Assembly (NCBI RefSeq): GCF_036320485.1
Contig: NZ_CP132911.1
Coordinates: 1,550,001-1,614,000 of the forward strand
Length of the DNA stretch: 64,000 nucleotides
Direction of reading: 5' to 3'
DNA from: Dyella sp. A6
GTDB lineage: Bacteria; Pseudomonadota; Gammaproteobacteria; Xanthomonadales; Rhodanobacteraceae
Under the pieces are notes generated by a model, which was not told where the DNA came from, made no database searches, and saw only the letters and a program-made list of their open reading frames with translations. The position numbers and the translations under genes were made by a program. Below are positions 19,167 to 27,785 of the stretch, one piece after another (the first letter of the stretch is position 1; the number at the start of each line of letters is the position of its first letter).

Positions 19167-20293
19167 TGAATATGTTTGCCAGATGGTTTTCTGCACGCCC
19201 GACGGATGTGGACGTCGACCCGCATCGTGGACTGCGCGCTGCCGCCGAATGGCTGGCGCGGGCGCAGGACGCTACCGCCAGTGGTGGCGTCAGTGCCTAC
19301 TACGACATGGACAAGGGAACCTGGGCGGGTGCCTATCCGGAAACCACCGGCTACATCATCCCGACGTTTTTCCGCTATGCGACGTTCTCCGGTCAGGACG
19401 AATACCGCGAACGGGCCATACGCATGGCGGCATGGGAGTCGGACATCCAGCTTGCCGATGGCGGCGTGCGTGCGGGCACGATGGATGCAACCAAGATTGC
19501 GCCGACGATCTTCAACACCGGACAGGTGCTGTTCGGATGGCTGGCCGCGTGGCAGGCAACGCAGGACCCGCGGTTCCATGACTCGCTGGTGCGTGCCGCC
19601 GACTGGCTGGTCGATGCGCAGGACCCGGATGGCGCCTGGCGGCGTTTCGCATCGCCCTTCGCCAAGCACGGTCTGAATACCTACAACACCCGCGTGGCCT
19701 TTGGCCTGGCGCTGGCGGGGCGCGAGCTGCAGAAGCCGGAATACATCGAAGCCGCCGTGCGCAATGTGCAGTGGGCATTGGGCCAGATGCATCCGAACGG
19801 CTGGCTGGAGAACAACGACCTGCAGGACAACGAACATCCGCTGACGCATACCATTGCCTACGCGACGCGCGGGATGCTTGAAGTCGGCCTGATCGCGGGT
19901 AACGCCGGCTTTGTGGATGCCGCCATCCGGATAGCGCGTTCCGTCGCCCGGACCCAGCGCCCCGACGGTGGGCTTCCGGGACGCCTGGATGCCGACTGGC
20001 GTCCGGCGGCGCGCTGGACCTGTGTGACCGGCAACGCACAAATGGCCATTGTCTGGCAGCGCCTTGCGCGAGAGACCGGCGACGCCACCTGGACGCCGGC
20101 CGCGGAGCGGGCCAACCGTTTCAATCTGTCGATCCAGGATCTCAAGGCCAAGGACGACGGCGCGCGCGACGGTATACCCGGTTCGTACCCGTTGAAGGGC
20201 GGATACATGAAGAACCGCTATCCGAACTGGGCGGCCAAGTTCTTCATGGACGCGCTCATGCTGCAGCTGGAGACGGACCCCCAGCATGCGTGA
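19166..20293 (+). CDS. Alpha/alpha-toroid protein of unknown activity in EPS locus
   Basis: This 375-residue cytoplasmic-looking protein has repeated helical hairpins of the (alpha/alpha)6 toroid type seen in glycoside hydrolases, epimerases and prenyltransferase-like folds. Repeats recur with the pattern aromatic-WL..AQ and GG-x-GxW, e.g. GGVSAYYDMDKGTWAGAYPE, DWLVDAQDPDGAWRRF and RTQRPDGGLPG. No signal peptide is visible. It could bind or process a lipid-linked oligosaccharide, but no catalytic residues can be assigned with confidence. It is coupled by overlap to the ATP-grasp gene before it and the ligase-like gene after it. Confidence 0.7.
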   Translation: MNMFARWFSARPTDVDVDPHRGLRAAAEWLARAQDATASGGVSAYYDMDKGTWAGAYPETTGYIIPTFFRYATFSGQDEYRERAIRMAAWESDIQLADGGVRAGTMDATKIAPTIFNTGQVLFGWLAAWQATQDPRFHDSLVRAADWLVDAQDPDGAWRRFASPFAKHGLNTYNTRVAFGLALAGRELQKPEYIEAAVRNVQWALGQMHPNGWLENNDLQDNEHPLTHTIAYATRGMLEVGLIAGNAGFVDAAIRIARSVARTQRPDGGLPGRLDADWRPAARWTCVTGNAQMAIVWQRLARETGDATWTPAAERANRFNLSIQDLKAKDDGARDGIPGSYPLKGGYMKNRYPNWAAKFFMDALMLQLETDPQHA

Positions 20294-21605
20294 CATTGCC
20301 CTCGCCATGTTCATATTCGGGATGATTCCCTTCATCCTCATGCGCCCGTTCATCGGGCTGCTGGTCTGGTCATGGCTGGGCTACATGAACCCGAACCGGT
20401 TGTGCTTCGGGTTCGCCGTGAATTTTCCCTGGGTGCAGCTCGTCGCGATCGTGACCCTGGTGTCGCTGTTCATCAGCCGGGAGAAGAAGAAGGTTCCCGT
20501 GTCTTCGACCAGCGTACTGTTGCTGCTGTTCCTGGCGTGGACAGGCATCACCACCTACTTTGCAGTCGTGCCCGCGGCAGCGCTGAGCAAGTGGGAAGAA
20601 TTTGCCAAGATCCTGGTGATGGTGTTCGTCACCTTCATGCTGGTGAACACGCGCGAGCGGATGCGCTGGCTGGTCTGGATGATCGTGGTGTCGATCGGGT
20701 TCTACGGACTCAAGGGTGGGGTCTTCACCATCGCGCACGGCGGCAGCTACCACGTGGTCGGACCGGCGAAGAGCTTCATTGCCGACAACAACGCGCTGGC
20801 CCTGGCGCTCTGCATCAGCGTTCCGCTGATGCGGTTCCTGCAACTCCACTCGCCGAGCAAATACATTCGCTGGGGGTTGAGCGCGAGCATCCTGCTCACC
20901 TGCATTTCCGTGCTCGGTACCTATTCGCGAGGCGGCCTGATCAGCCTGACGATCGTCGCGGGTGCACTGTTTCTCAAGAGCCGGCGCCGGTTGGCCATGG
21001 TCGTGGCCGCGATTGTCGTGGGCATGGTCGGCTATCACTTCATGCCGCAGAAGTGGACCGAGCGGATGGATACGCTGCACCATGCCTCTCACACGGACTC
21101 CGGCGAGACGCGCATACAGTCCTACGAATTTGCCGCGAACGTGGCCTTGCATCACCCGGTGCTGGGAGGAGGCTTCTTCGTCTACGAAAGCAATGCCATG
21201 TGGCAGCGTTACGGACCGGAAGGCGCGATTCCGCGCGCGGTCCACAGCATCTACTTCAGGGTCCTTGGCGAACAGGGTTTCGTTGGCCTGTCCCTGTTCC
21301 TCTCGCTGCTTTACGTGAGCTGGAAGAATTGCCGAGTGACACGAAAGCGAACGCGAGACGTTCCCGAGCTGAAGTGGGCCTATGACCTGTCCTCCATGTT
21401 GCAGGTCAGCCTGCTAGCTTTCATGACCGCCGGAGCGTTCCTGCCGATGAGCTACTTCGATCTGGCCTACCAGCTGATGGCGCTGTGCGCATTGCTGCTG
21501 TTCCATGTGCAGCAGCTGCTTGATCAGCACCCGGATGGCCTTGATCCCGGCCAGTCGCGCGAAGGCTTCGGCTTGCCGACCACGCGCCGCATCCTGGCGG
21601 GTTGA
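20286..21605 (+). CDS. XrtA-associated O-antigen ligase-like / polymerase-like membrane protein
   Basis: This 439-residue integral membrane protein has about ten hydrophobic segments and resembles the exosortase A-associated O-glycosylation ligase family (TIGR03097 / Wzy_C). The opening WSWLGYMNPNRLCFGFA, the loop GGVFTIAHGGSYHVVGP and the large periplasmic loop with EFAANVALHHPVLGGGFF and RAVHSIYFRVLGEQG are characteristic. It probably polymerises repeat units (Wzy role) or transfers the glycan to an acceptor; no other Wzy candidate is visible nearby. It overlaps the previous gene by 8 bases. Confidence 0.86.
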   Translation: MRDIALAMFIFGMIPFILMRPFIGLLVWSWLGYMNPNRLCFGFAVNFPWVQLVAIVTLVSLFISREKKKVPVSSTSVLLLLFLAWTGITTYFAVVPAAALSKWEEFAKILVMVFVTFMLVNTRERMRWLVWMIVVSIGFYGLKGGVFTIAHGGSYHVVGPAKSFIADNNALALALCISVPLMRFLQLHSPSKYIRWGLSASILLTCISVLGTYSRGGLISLTIVAGALFLKSRRRLAMVVAAIVVGMVGYHFMPQKWTERMDTLHHASHTDSGETRIQSYEFAANVALHHPVLGGGFFVYESNAMWQRYGPEGAIPRAVHSIYFRVLGEQGFVGLSLFLSLLYVSWKNCRVTRKRTRDVPELKWAYDLSSMLQVSLLAFMTAGAFLPMSYFDLAYQLMALCALLLFHVQQLLDQHPDGLDPGQSREGFGLPTTRRILAG

Positions 21606-21609
21606 CCGC

Positions 21610-22860
21610 GTGAACCGGGTCTTGATGATCGCCTTTCACTTCCCGCCTGTTGCTATGGGCAGCGGGCATCTACGAACTCTCGGTTTCGCGCGCTACTTGC
21701 CGGAACATGGCTGGGAACCCACCGTGCTGACTGCGAACGCTACGGCGTACCCCAGGGTGGACGCAGGCAACCTCGCGCTGATTCCGGATGCCTGTCGCGT
21801 GCAGCGCTCCTTTGCGCTGGACGTGCGGCGACACCTGTCGATCCGCGGAAGGTACCCGGGGTTCCTGGCCCAGCCCGACCGCTGGTCGACCTGGTGGCCG
21901 GCCGCCGTGTGGCAGGGCCTGCGGCTGATCCGGCGTCATCGGATCGATGCGATCTGGTCGACCTATCCCATCATGACCGCGCATGCCATTGCCGGTACCT
22001 TGAGCCGCTTGACGGGGCTGCCGTGGATCGCCGATTTCCGGGACCCTGTCGCCAGTTCGGTAGAGGCGGGGAATCCGTACTCCGTCGCTGCGCAGCAGCG
22101 TGTCGAACAGCGGGTGCTGAACCGCGCAAGCCGGGTCGTGTTCACCACGCCGGGTGCCATGCGCCGCTATGCCGAACAGTTTCCCGAAGCCGCGCACACC
22201 GGCCGCCTCGACGTGATAGCCAACGGCTACGACGAGGCGGCGTTCGCCGGGTTGCCGGCGAGGGCAGACCGTTCGCCACAACGTCCATTGCGCTTGCTGC
22301 ATAGCGGGATCCTTTACCGTGACGGACGCAATCCGCTGCCCTTCCTCGATGCGCTGGCGAATCTCAGGATGTCCGGGGCATTGACGGAGGCGGACGCCAG
22401 CATCGTTCTCCGTGCCAGTGGTTCCGAGGCGATGTATGCGGACGAAATCCGCCGTCGTGGCCTGGACGGCATGGTTACACTGGCGCCGTCGGTGACCAAT
22501 CGCGAGGCCCTGGTGGAACAAGCTGAAGCCGACGGCCTGTTGCTTTTCCAGGGCGACAAGTTCGACAGTCAGATACCCGCCAAGGTCTACGAATATCTGC
22601 GCATCGGTCGCCCGATCTTCGCGCTTGTTGGCGAACAGGGGGACACCGCCGGGATACTGCGCGAGACGGGTGGCGCAACCTGTGTCCCGCTCGATGACGT
22701 GTCCGCGATCCAGTCGCGGCTGATGGACTTCGTTTCGGTCCTGCGGGAGGGACATGCGCCTCGGGCGAGTCAGGACGCGATAAGCCGGTATGCCCGAAGC
22801 GAGAGTGCCGCGAAGCTGGCCAGGATGCTGGACCGGATCACATCGGAGAAAACAGGGTGA
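21610..22860 (+). CDS. Glycosyltransferase family 4
   Basis: This 416-residue GT-B enzyme begins at a GTG 4 bases after the ligase-like gene. The N-terminus RVLMIAFHFPPVAMGSGHLR is typical of one GT4 subgroup, followed by WIADFRDPVA. The C-terminal half includes RLLHSGILYRDGRNP and DSQIPAKVYEYLRIGRPI, which bind the nucleotide sugar. Its specificity is unknown. The reading frame extends further upstream inside the neighbouring gene, but there is no support for that extension. Confidence 0.85.
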   Translation: MNRVLMIAFHFPPVAMGSGHLRTLGFARYLPEHGWEPTVLTANATAYPRVDAGNLALIPDACRVQRSFALDVRRHLSIRGRYPGFLAQPDRWSTWWPAAVWQGLRLIRRHRIDAIWSTYPIMTAHAIAGTLSRLTGLPWIADFRDPVASSVEAGNPYSVAAQQRVEQRVLNRASRVVFTTPGAMRRYAEQFPEAAHTGRLDVIANGYDEAAFAGLPARADRSPQRPLRLLHSGILYRDGRNPLPFLDALANLRMSGALTEADASIVLRASGSEAMYADEIRRRGLDGMVTLAPSVTNREALVEQAEADGLLLFQGDKFDSQIPAKVYEYLRIGRPIFALVGEQGDTAGILRETGGATCVPLDDVSAIQSRLMDFVSVLREGHAPRASQDAISRYARSESAAKLARMLDRITSEKTG

Positions 22861-23822
22861 GCGATACGTTCCTCGGTTCATGCGATGCACACGGGCCCAT
22901 GCAGACAGACGCTGCGCTGCAGGCGCCGTTGTTCCTGACCGGGTTCGCCCGCTCCGGGACCACCTGGATCAACCGGCTGCTGCGCGACTACTTCGATACG
23001 GGGCTCGTCAACGAGGGCCAGTTCATCGTGTCGTTCGGCCTGCGGCTGACGCGCTATGGCGACCTGGACCAAAAGGCGCATCGTGAACGCCTGCTGCGGG
23101 ATCTTCGCGCGGATCCCTTCTTCTCGATCGTTCGCCGCAACTACGGCGTCGAGATCGACTGGCAACAGGTTGCGTCCGCGCAGCCTTCGTTCAGGGCGAT
23201 CACGCTGGACATCCTTGGCCAGATCGCGGCGCAGACCCACAAGCAGAGGATCGGTTCCAAATACCCCGTGTTCGGTCGTCACCTCGACCTGTTGAATCGT
23301 CTTTTCCCGGACTGCCGCGTCGTTCACGTGGTCCGTGATGGTCGCGATTGCGCCCTGTCCCACAAAGGCGTGACCTGGGGTTACCAGAATACGTATTCGG
23401 CAGCCGTCCATTGGCAGCAGTACATCGAGGCGGCCCGGCGAAGTTCCGCGGCAATGCCGGGCCGCTACGTCGAGATCCGCTACGAGGACCTGCTGCTCCA
23501 TCCGGAGCAGAGCATGCGCGCGCTGGAGCACTTCATTACCGGCGACGATTCGTTTCCCGTCACGCAGCGTTTTGTCCAGAATGGCATGGCACTGAAGACC
23601 GAAAAGGTCGAGGGCTGGCGTGCCGACATGTCCGCGGCGTCGCAGGCGATCTTCGAGGGCGTTGCGGGTGACGTGCTGGCGCATTGCGGCTATCCGCTGA
23701 CCGGGGTTGCCCACGTGCCTTCCTTGCTGGAACGTACCGGATACCGTATTCACAACAGGGTGACCCGCGAAGGCTGGCATCTTGCACGCAAAGTGTTCAA
23801 GCGTCTTCCCGAGCGCAAATGA
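22857..23822 (+). CDS. Sulfotransferase family protein 2
   Basis: This 321-residue protein carries the PAPS-binding P-loop FARSGTTWINRLL near residues 27-39 and a 3'-phosphate-binding segment VVHVVRDGRDCALSHKG, both canonical for sulfotransferases. It is distinct in sequence from the first sulfotransferase of the locus. The GTG start overlaps the upstream GT stop by 4 bases. A second sulfation site on the polymer, or sulfation of a different sugar, is the likely role. Confidence 0.87.
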   Translation: MSDTFLGSCDAHGPMQTDAALQAPLFLTGFARSGTTWINRLLRDYFDTGLVNEGQFIVSFGLRLTRYGDLDQKAHRERLLRDLRADPFFSIVRRNYGVEIDWQQVASAQPSFRAITLDILGQIAAQTHKQRIGSKYPVFGRHLDLLNRLFPDCRVVHVVRDGRDCALSHKGVTWGYQNTYSAAVHWQQYIEAARRSSAAMPGRYVEIRYEDLLLHPEQSMRALEHFITGDDSFPVTQRFVQNGMALKTEKVEGWRADMSAASQAIFEGVAGDVLAHCGYPLTGVAHVPSLLERTGYRIHNRVTREGWHLARKVFKRLPERK

Positions 23823-23859
23823 TGCCGTCAGACCGGAACCCGGGTGGAGCCCCAACACC

Positions 23860-24867
23860 TTGAAGACCACATTCGTCGTCACCGTGGATGTAGAAAGCAG
23901 GTCCAAGGGCGATCCTGCCCAGGACGTGCTGGGCGTCATTCCCGGCTATCAGGGGAACTTCGGTATCGGGCGGATCATGGACTTGATGGAAGCGCACCAG
24001 GCGCGTGCGACCTTCTTCGTGAACGTGTACGAGAGCGCGAAGCATGGGGACGAGGCGATGTCCCGCGCTGCCAGAATGATCCATGAGCGGGGGCACGACC
24101 TCGAGCTGCATACCCATCCCCGTCCGATGTTCCCTCACTACGGCATGAGCCAGGCGCCGCTCGACGAGCAGGTGGCGATACTCGAAAAAGGTATCTCGCT
24201 GCTCGAGGCATGGACGTCCAAGCGCGTGGTTGCGCATCGTTCCGGTGCATTCGCGGCGAACACCGATACCCTGCGCGCGGCGGAGTCCGTTGGCCTGCGG
24301 GCTGATTGTTCGTTGTCGCCCGGCAGCCGCGTCGAGGTGCCGCTTGTCGAGGAACTGGGAGCCACGAATGCGGCGCAGCGCGTGGACGGGGTGTGGGAAA
24401 TACCGATGACCTGTTTCGACCAGATCCGTGTAGGAGCCTGGCATTCCCGGCGCATTCTGGATATCGAGGGCTGTTCGCTCGCTGAAATCAAGCGTGTGAC
24501 CCGCGATGCCATCCGACAGGGGCTGCCCACCGTGTGCATCCTGATGCACAGCTTCAGTTTCTCGCGGCAGGGCACGCCCAACCGGCGCGCTATTCGGCGG
24601 CTGTCGGCCCTGCTTGGCTGGCTTCGCCGGCAGGACGATATCGAGATCGGGACGATCGAGCAGGTCTGTCGCGGGCTGGATGCGATGCCGCCGCCGGTGG
24701 GTGCTGCGCGGATACCTCGCACGGGCTTCTGGCTGACCTGGTGCAGGGCGGTGGGCGCGTGGAATGAAGGTGGAAAGAACTTCGTGGTTGCCGCGGCAGG
24801 CCTGGGCGGTATTGCGCTGGTGGCGCTTGCTGTTGCCACTGCCGGGTACCGGTTGATCCATCCATGA
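23860..24867 (+). CDS. Polysaccharide deacetylase-like protein with C-terminal membrane segment
   Basis: This 335-residue NodB-fold protein has motif 1 DVES near the start, the metal-binding LELHTHP, and RSGAF as motif 3. A hydrophobic helix near the C-terminus (FVVAAAGLGGIALVALAVAT) suggests a membrane anchor. The start is taken as the TTG at 23860, with GGTGGAG about 10 bases upstream. No ATG or GTG lies in frame there, and the only longer start (TTG 23782) lies inside the sulfotransferase gene. The DVES variant replaces the second acidic residue of DVED, so activity may differ from the first deacetylase. Confidence 0.78.
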   Translation: MKTTFVVTVDVESRSKGDPAQDVLGVIPGYQGNFGIGRIMDLMEAHQARATFFVNVYESAKHGDEAMSRAARMIHERGHDLELHTHPRPMFPHYGMSQAPLDEQVAILEKGISLLEAWTSKRVVAHRSGAFAANTDTLRAAESVGLRADCSLSPGSRVEVPLVEELGATNAAQRVDGVWEIPMTCFDQIRVGAWHSRRILDIEGCSLAEIKRVTRDAIRQGLPTVCILMHSFSFSRQGTPNRRAIRRLSALLGWLRRQDDIEIGTIEQVCRGLDAMPPPVGAARIPRTGFWLTWCRAVGAWNEGGKNFVVAAAGLGGIALVALAVATAGYRLIHP

Positions 24868-24882
24868 CGAGTGACTGATGAC

Positions 24883-25650
24883 ATGAACGTCGATGATCGC
24901 ATACGACACCTTTATGAAAGTCGGGTCAACGCGGCCATGGAAGAGGCCGAGGCCGTTGCACAGACCGATGCATTCGCCGAGTTCGTGGACGTGGTCCGAA
25001 AGGAGACGCCCTGGCGGTTCAAGGGCGTCAACGAGATGGACCGCTACCTGCGCAACATCGATCACCATCTGCGACATTTCGTGCCGAGTCTGCTGAGCTG
25101 CCTGGACAGCGATATCCGAACGGTCTTTGATTTCGGTTGCGGGTCGGGGAGCGGGTCGATCGCATTGGCGATGATATTTCCCGAGCTTCGATGCCATGGC
25201 GTGGATATAAGCCAGGCCGAAGTGAACATTGCGAGGGCGCGTGCCAGGCTTTACGGCGTGGAGGATCGCTGCCGTTTCGAAGTCATCGGCGAGGGCCGGG
25301 AACTGCCTGCTGCCAGCGATGCGTTCGATCTTTGCATCTGCTGTTCGGTGCTGGAATATGTAACCGCTCCTGATGTCAGGCGGCGATGCATCCAGGAAAT
25401 GGCGCGGGTACTTTTGCCACAGGGCCTGCTGTTCATGAGTGTGCCGAATCGCCTGTATCCGGTCGAGATTCACAGCCGCAAGTTCGGCTGGAACTATTTC
25501 CCGCGCCTGCTCAAGGCCACGATCGTGGGAAGCAGCATGTGGGAAGTCAGACGGTTGGCACGGCCCCATGCATTGCGACGGCATCGCACGCCGTTGCGCC
25601 GGCTGCTTACTCCCTGGACCAATTTCGGGCTGCAGAAGGTGTCGGGCTAG
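24883..25650 (+). CDS. SAM-dependent methyltransferase (class I)
   Basis: This 255-residue class I methyltransferase has motif I VFDFGCGSGSGS near residues 81-92, the acidic loop GVDISQAEV, and the post-I/II region FDLCICCSVLEYV. It probably O-methylates a sugar in the EPS or a lipid-linked intermediate. Basic residues dominate the C-terminal 40 residues (RPHALRRHRTPLRRL), suggesting contact with a phosphorylated or acidic partner. The ATG at 24883 follows the deacetylase stop by 15 bases. Confidence 0.82.
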   Translation: MNVDDRIRHLYESRVNAAMEEAEAVAQTDAFAEFVDVVRKETPWRFKGVNEMDRYLRNIDHHLRHFVPSLLSCLDSDIRTVFDFGCGSGSGSIALAMIFPELRCHGVDISQAEVNIARARARLYGVEDRCRFEVIGEGRELPAASDAFDLCICCSVLEYVTAPDVRRRCIQEMARVLLPQGLLFMSVPNRLYPVEIHSRKFGWNYFPRLLKATIVGSSMWEVRRLARPHALRRHRTPLRRLLTPWTNFGLQKVSG

Positions 25651-25783
25651 TGTGGACATTCGCTGCCTGTCCTGATCGGGGCCTGGCGAAAACCTTATCG
25701 GTGGCGAAAGCGGAGGATGCGCTGCCGTCGGCAGCATGTTTCCATGTGAGGCGGGTTGCACCGCGCGGCTCTGGATACACGGC

Positions 25784-27517
25784 ATGTTGAATGCACTGAC
25801 GGTTGTTCTCGCGGAAGGCGACCCAGTCGGCCTGCATCGTGCGAACGATTCCATGCAGCGTCAGGGCTTCGTCGCTGCAGGTCGTCGCCAGTGGAATCGG
25901 GGCGAGCTCCGTACATGGAGCCAGCCCGGGCAGGAGCGCGTCGAGCACTTCGAAACAACCACGTCCGAGGGATTTGCCTGCTGTGCCGGACCCGTGTGGT
26001 ATCGGGGCAGTTTCGGCAACGATGCGTTGCGCCTGATCCTCCGCGATCTTGACGCAACGGGGCGTATCGACGAGCCGGAAATGCGCGGGAACTTCGCGTT
26101 GTTCGTACAGACGCCCGTGCATTGCCTGCTGCTGAACGACGTGCTGGGACTGGTGCGGCTTTACGTCAGCCCGGACCGCTTGTTCTACAGCACCAGCTGG
26201 CTTGCGACCTGTGCCTATGCGGGGCAGGTGAGGCTGGACGAAACGGCAGCTGCCGAATACGTGTTGCTCGGGGCTTCGCATTCGGAGCGAACGGTTGCCC
26301 AAGGCATTTCGACGTTGCGAATTGCACATGCGTTCGACCTTGCGAGCGGTCACGAGCAGGCGCGGCTAAGCGTCGGAGGCTGGCGCGCAGGCAGTGACGC
26401 GCCGACATTCGACGCGGCCATAGAACGGCTCAGTGAGCACCTGCGGATCGTTTTCGCCGAGGTCGCTACGGCCTTTCCCGGGCGAATCCGCGCAGCGCTC
26501 TCGGGAGGGTTCGACTCGCGCCTGATCTTGGCCGGGCTGCTGGCTGCAGGCCACCGTCCCGAGCTGTTCGTCTACGGGGATGCCGGGGCCGACGACATAC
26601 GCATCGCGAGCATCGTCGCCGAACAGGCCGGCATCGATCTCGATGTCATCGACAAATCCGCACTGAACAGGCCGGCCGCACGTCCCGGTTTGCAGCAGCT
26701 GGTTGAAAGCGCGCTGTTCTTCGATGGACTGCCTAACGACGGTATCGACGATCCGGGCGCAGACCGACAGACCCGCCTGCAACAGACGGCGGGCGGTTAC
26801 GTCGCGCTGAATGGCGGGGGCGGCGAAATCTTCCGGAATTTCTTCCACCTGCCTGATCGGCGCCGCTATCCGTTGGACGTCGTTCGGACCTTCTATCGAG
26901 GGTTCGATACGGGCGTGTTTCGTCGCCCGGGTGGCCTGGCATCCTACGAGGACCATCTGGTGTCTTCGATGGAAGATGCACTGGGTATCGTCAATAAAGC
27001 GGGGCGGACGGCATTACGGCGAGAACAGGTGGAACTGCTTTATCCGCTGTTTCGTTGCCATCACTGGATGAGCGTGAACAACAGCGTCGGTATCCGGCAT
27101 GGCTGCTACGTCACGCCGCTGGTCGATCTGGACATGGTTCGGCTGGCAGCGTCGTTGCCGCTGGACTGGAAAAATGCCGGTCGGCTTGAGGCACGCCTGA
27201 TTCGCGAACTCGACGCGGGCGTAGCCGGACAGCCCTCGAGCTATGGCTTCCGTTTCAGCGACGGCCCCGACCGTCGCGCACGTCTTGCCGAATGGGCGAC
27301 CTGCATGCGCCCGGTCGTCGCACGTCCGTTCATCAACGCGGCCCGTCGCCGCCTGCAGAAACTGGGAGCTGCGCGGGAGCTGATCGGCTATTACCGCACA
27401 CTGCTGCCTGGCGAGTGGCAGCTGGATCCGGTGCTGGATCTCGAGCGCTTGCCCGACAACACGGCCTTTGCCCGGGCGCTCGCAGTCGAGGTAGTGTGGC
27501 GCGAGTTGCTGGCCTAG
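25784..27517 (+). CDS. Asparagine synthetase-like protein lacking the glutaminase cysteine
   Basis: This 577-residue AsnB-family protein has an intact synthetase PP-loop SGGFDSR at 240-246 for ATP pyrophosphate binding. The N-terminal domain keeps the class II amidotransferase fold pattern (RGNFALFVQ, LNDVLGLVRLYVS), but the protein begins MLNALTVV. There is no Cys at position 2, so it cannot hydrolyse glutamine in the normal way. It may use free ammonia, another amine, or ammonia from a partner. A longer in-frame start at 25736 does not restore an N-terminal Cys. This is the last plus-strand gene of the large EPS operon; 133 bases separate it from the methyltransferase gene. Confidence 0.82.
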   Translation: MLNALTVVLAEGDPVGLHRANDSMQRQGFVAAGRRQWNRGELRTWSQPGQERVEHFETTTSEGFACCAGPVWYRGSFGNDALRLILRDLDATGRIDEPEMRGNFALFVQTPVHCLLLNDVLGLVRLYVSPDRLFYSTSWLATCAYAGQVRLDETAAAEYVLLGASHSERTVAQGISTLRIAHAFDLASGHEQARLSVGGWRAGSDAPTFDAAIERLSEHLRIVFAEVATAFPGRIRAALSGGFDSRLILAGLLAAGHRPELFVYGDAGADDIRIASIVAEQAGIDLDVIDKSALNRPAARPGLQQLVESALFFDGLPNDGIDDPGADRQTRLQQTAGGYVALNGGGGEIFRNFFHLPDRRRYPLDVVRTFYRGFDTGVFRRPGGLASYEDHLVSSMEDALGIVNKAGRTALRREQVELLYPLFRCHHWMSVNNSVGIRHGCYVTPLVDLDMVRLAASLPLDWKNAGRLEARLIRELDAGVAGQPSSYGFRFSDGPDRRARLAEWATCMRPVVARPFINAARRRLQKLGAARELIGYYRTLLPGEWQLDPVLDLERLPDNTAFARALAVEVVWRELLA

Positions 27518-27593
27518 CCGGGCGAGCAGGCGTTCAGGATCGCACATCAGCGCGACACGCCAAGGGCGTGAGCTACCGCCTGTTTGCCGACCT

Positions 27594-27785
27594 TCAGCGG
27601 TAGCCGGCGACCAGCGCCGCGATGCCGAGTACCCAGACAACGCCAACGATCGCCAGAAGCCTCCTGGACGATGTCCGCATCACGCGCCAGGCGATATCGG
27701 TGACCAGCAGGCAGACCACCGAAAACACGATGGCGCCGAAGAAAAACCAGCCCAGATGTCCGGCCGACCAGAAGAATGTCGTCAT
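27594..27785 (-). CDS. Small two-helix membrane protein of unknown function
   Basis: This 63-residue protein has two hydrophobic helices (about residues 10-30, GWFFFGAIVFSVVCLLVTDI, and 40-60, LLAIVGVVWVLGIAALVAG) separated by a basic turn RVMRTSSRR. The ATG at 27785 overlaps the stop of the phosphatidylserine-decarboxylase-like gene (ATGA), so the two are translationally coupled. A longer start at 27824 lies inside that gene. It is probably an inner-membrane accessory of the decarboxylase; no family is recognised. Confidence 0.72.
   Translation of the reverse strand: MTTFFWSAGHLGWFFFGAIVFSVVCLLVTDIAWRVMRTSSRRLLAIVGVVWVLGIAALVAGYR

Noticed and set aside
23797..25854. Long minus-strand frame across the deacetylase and methyltransferase genes
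   Set aside because: Covers two well-supported plus-strand genes; translation is low-complexity and has no recognisable domain.
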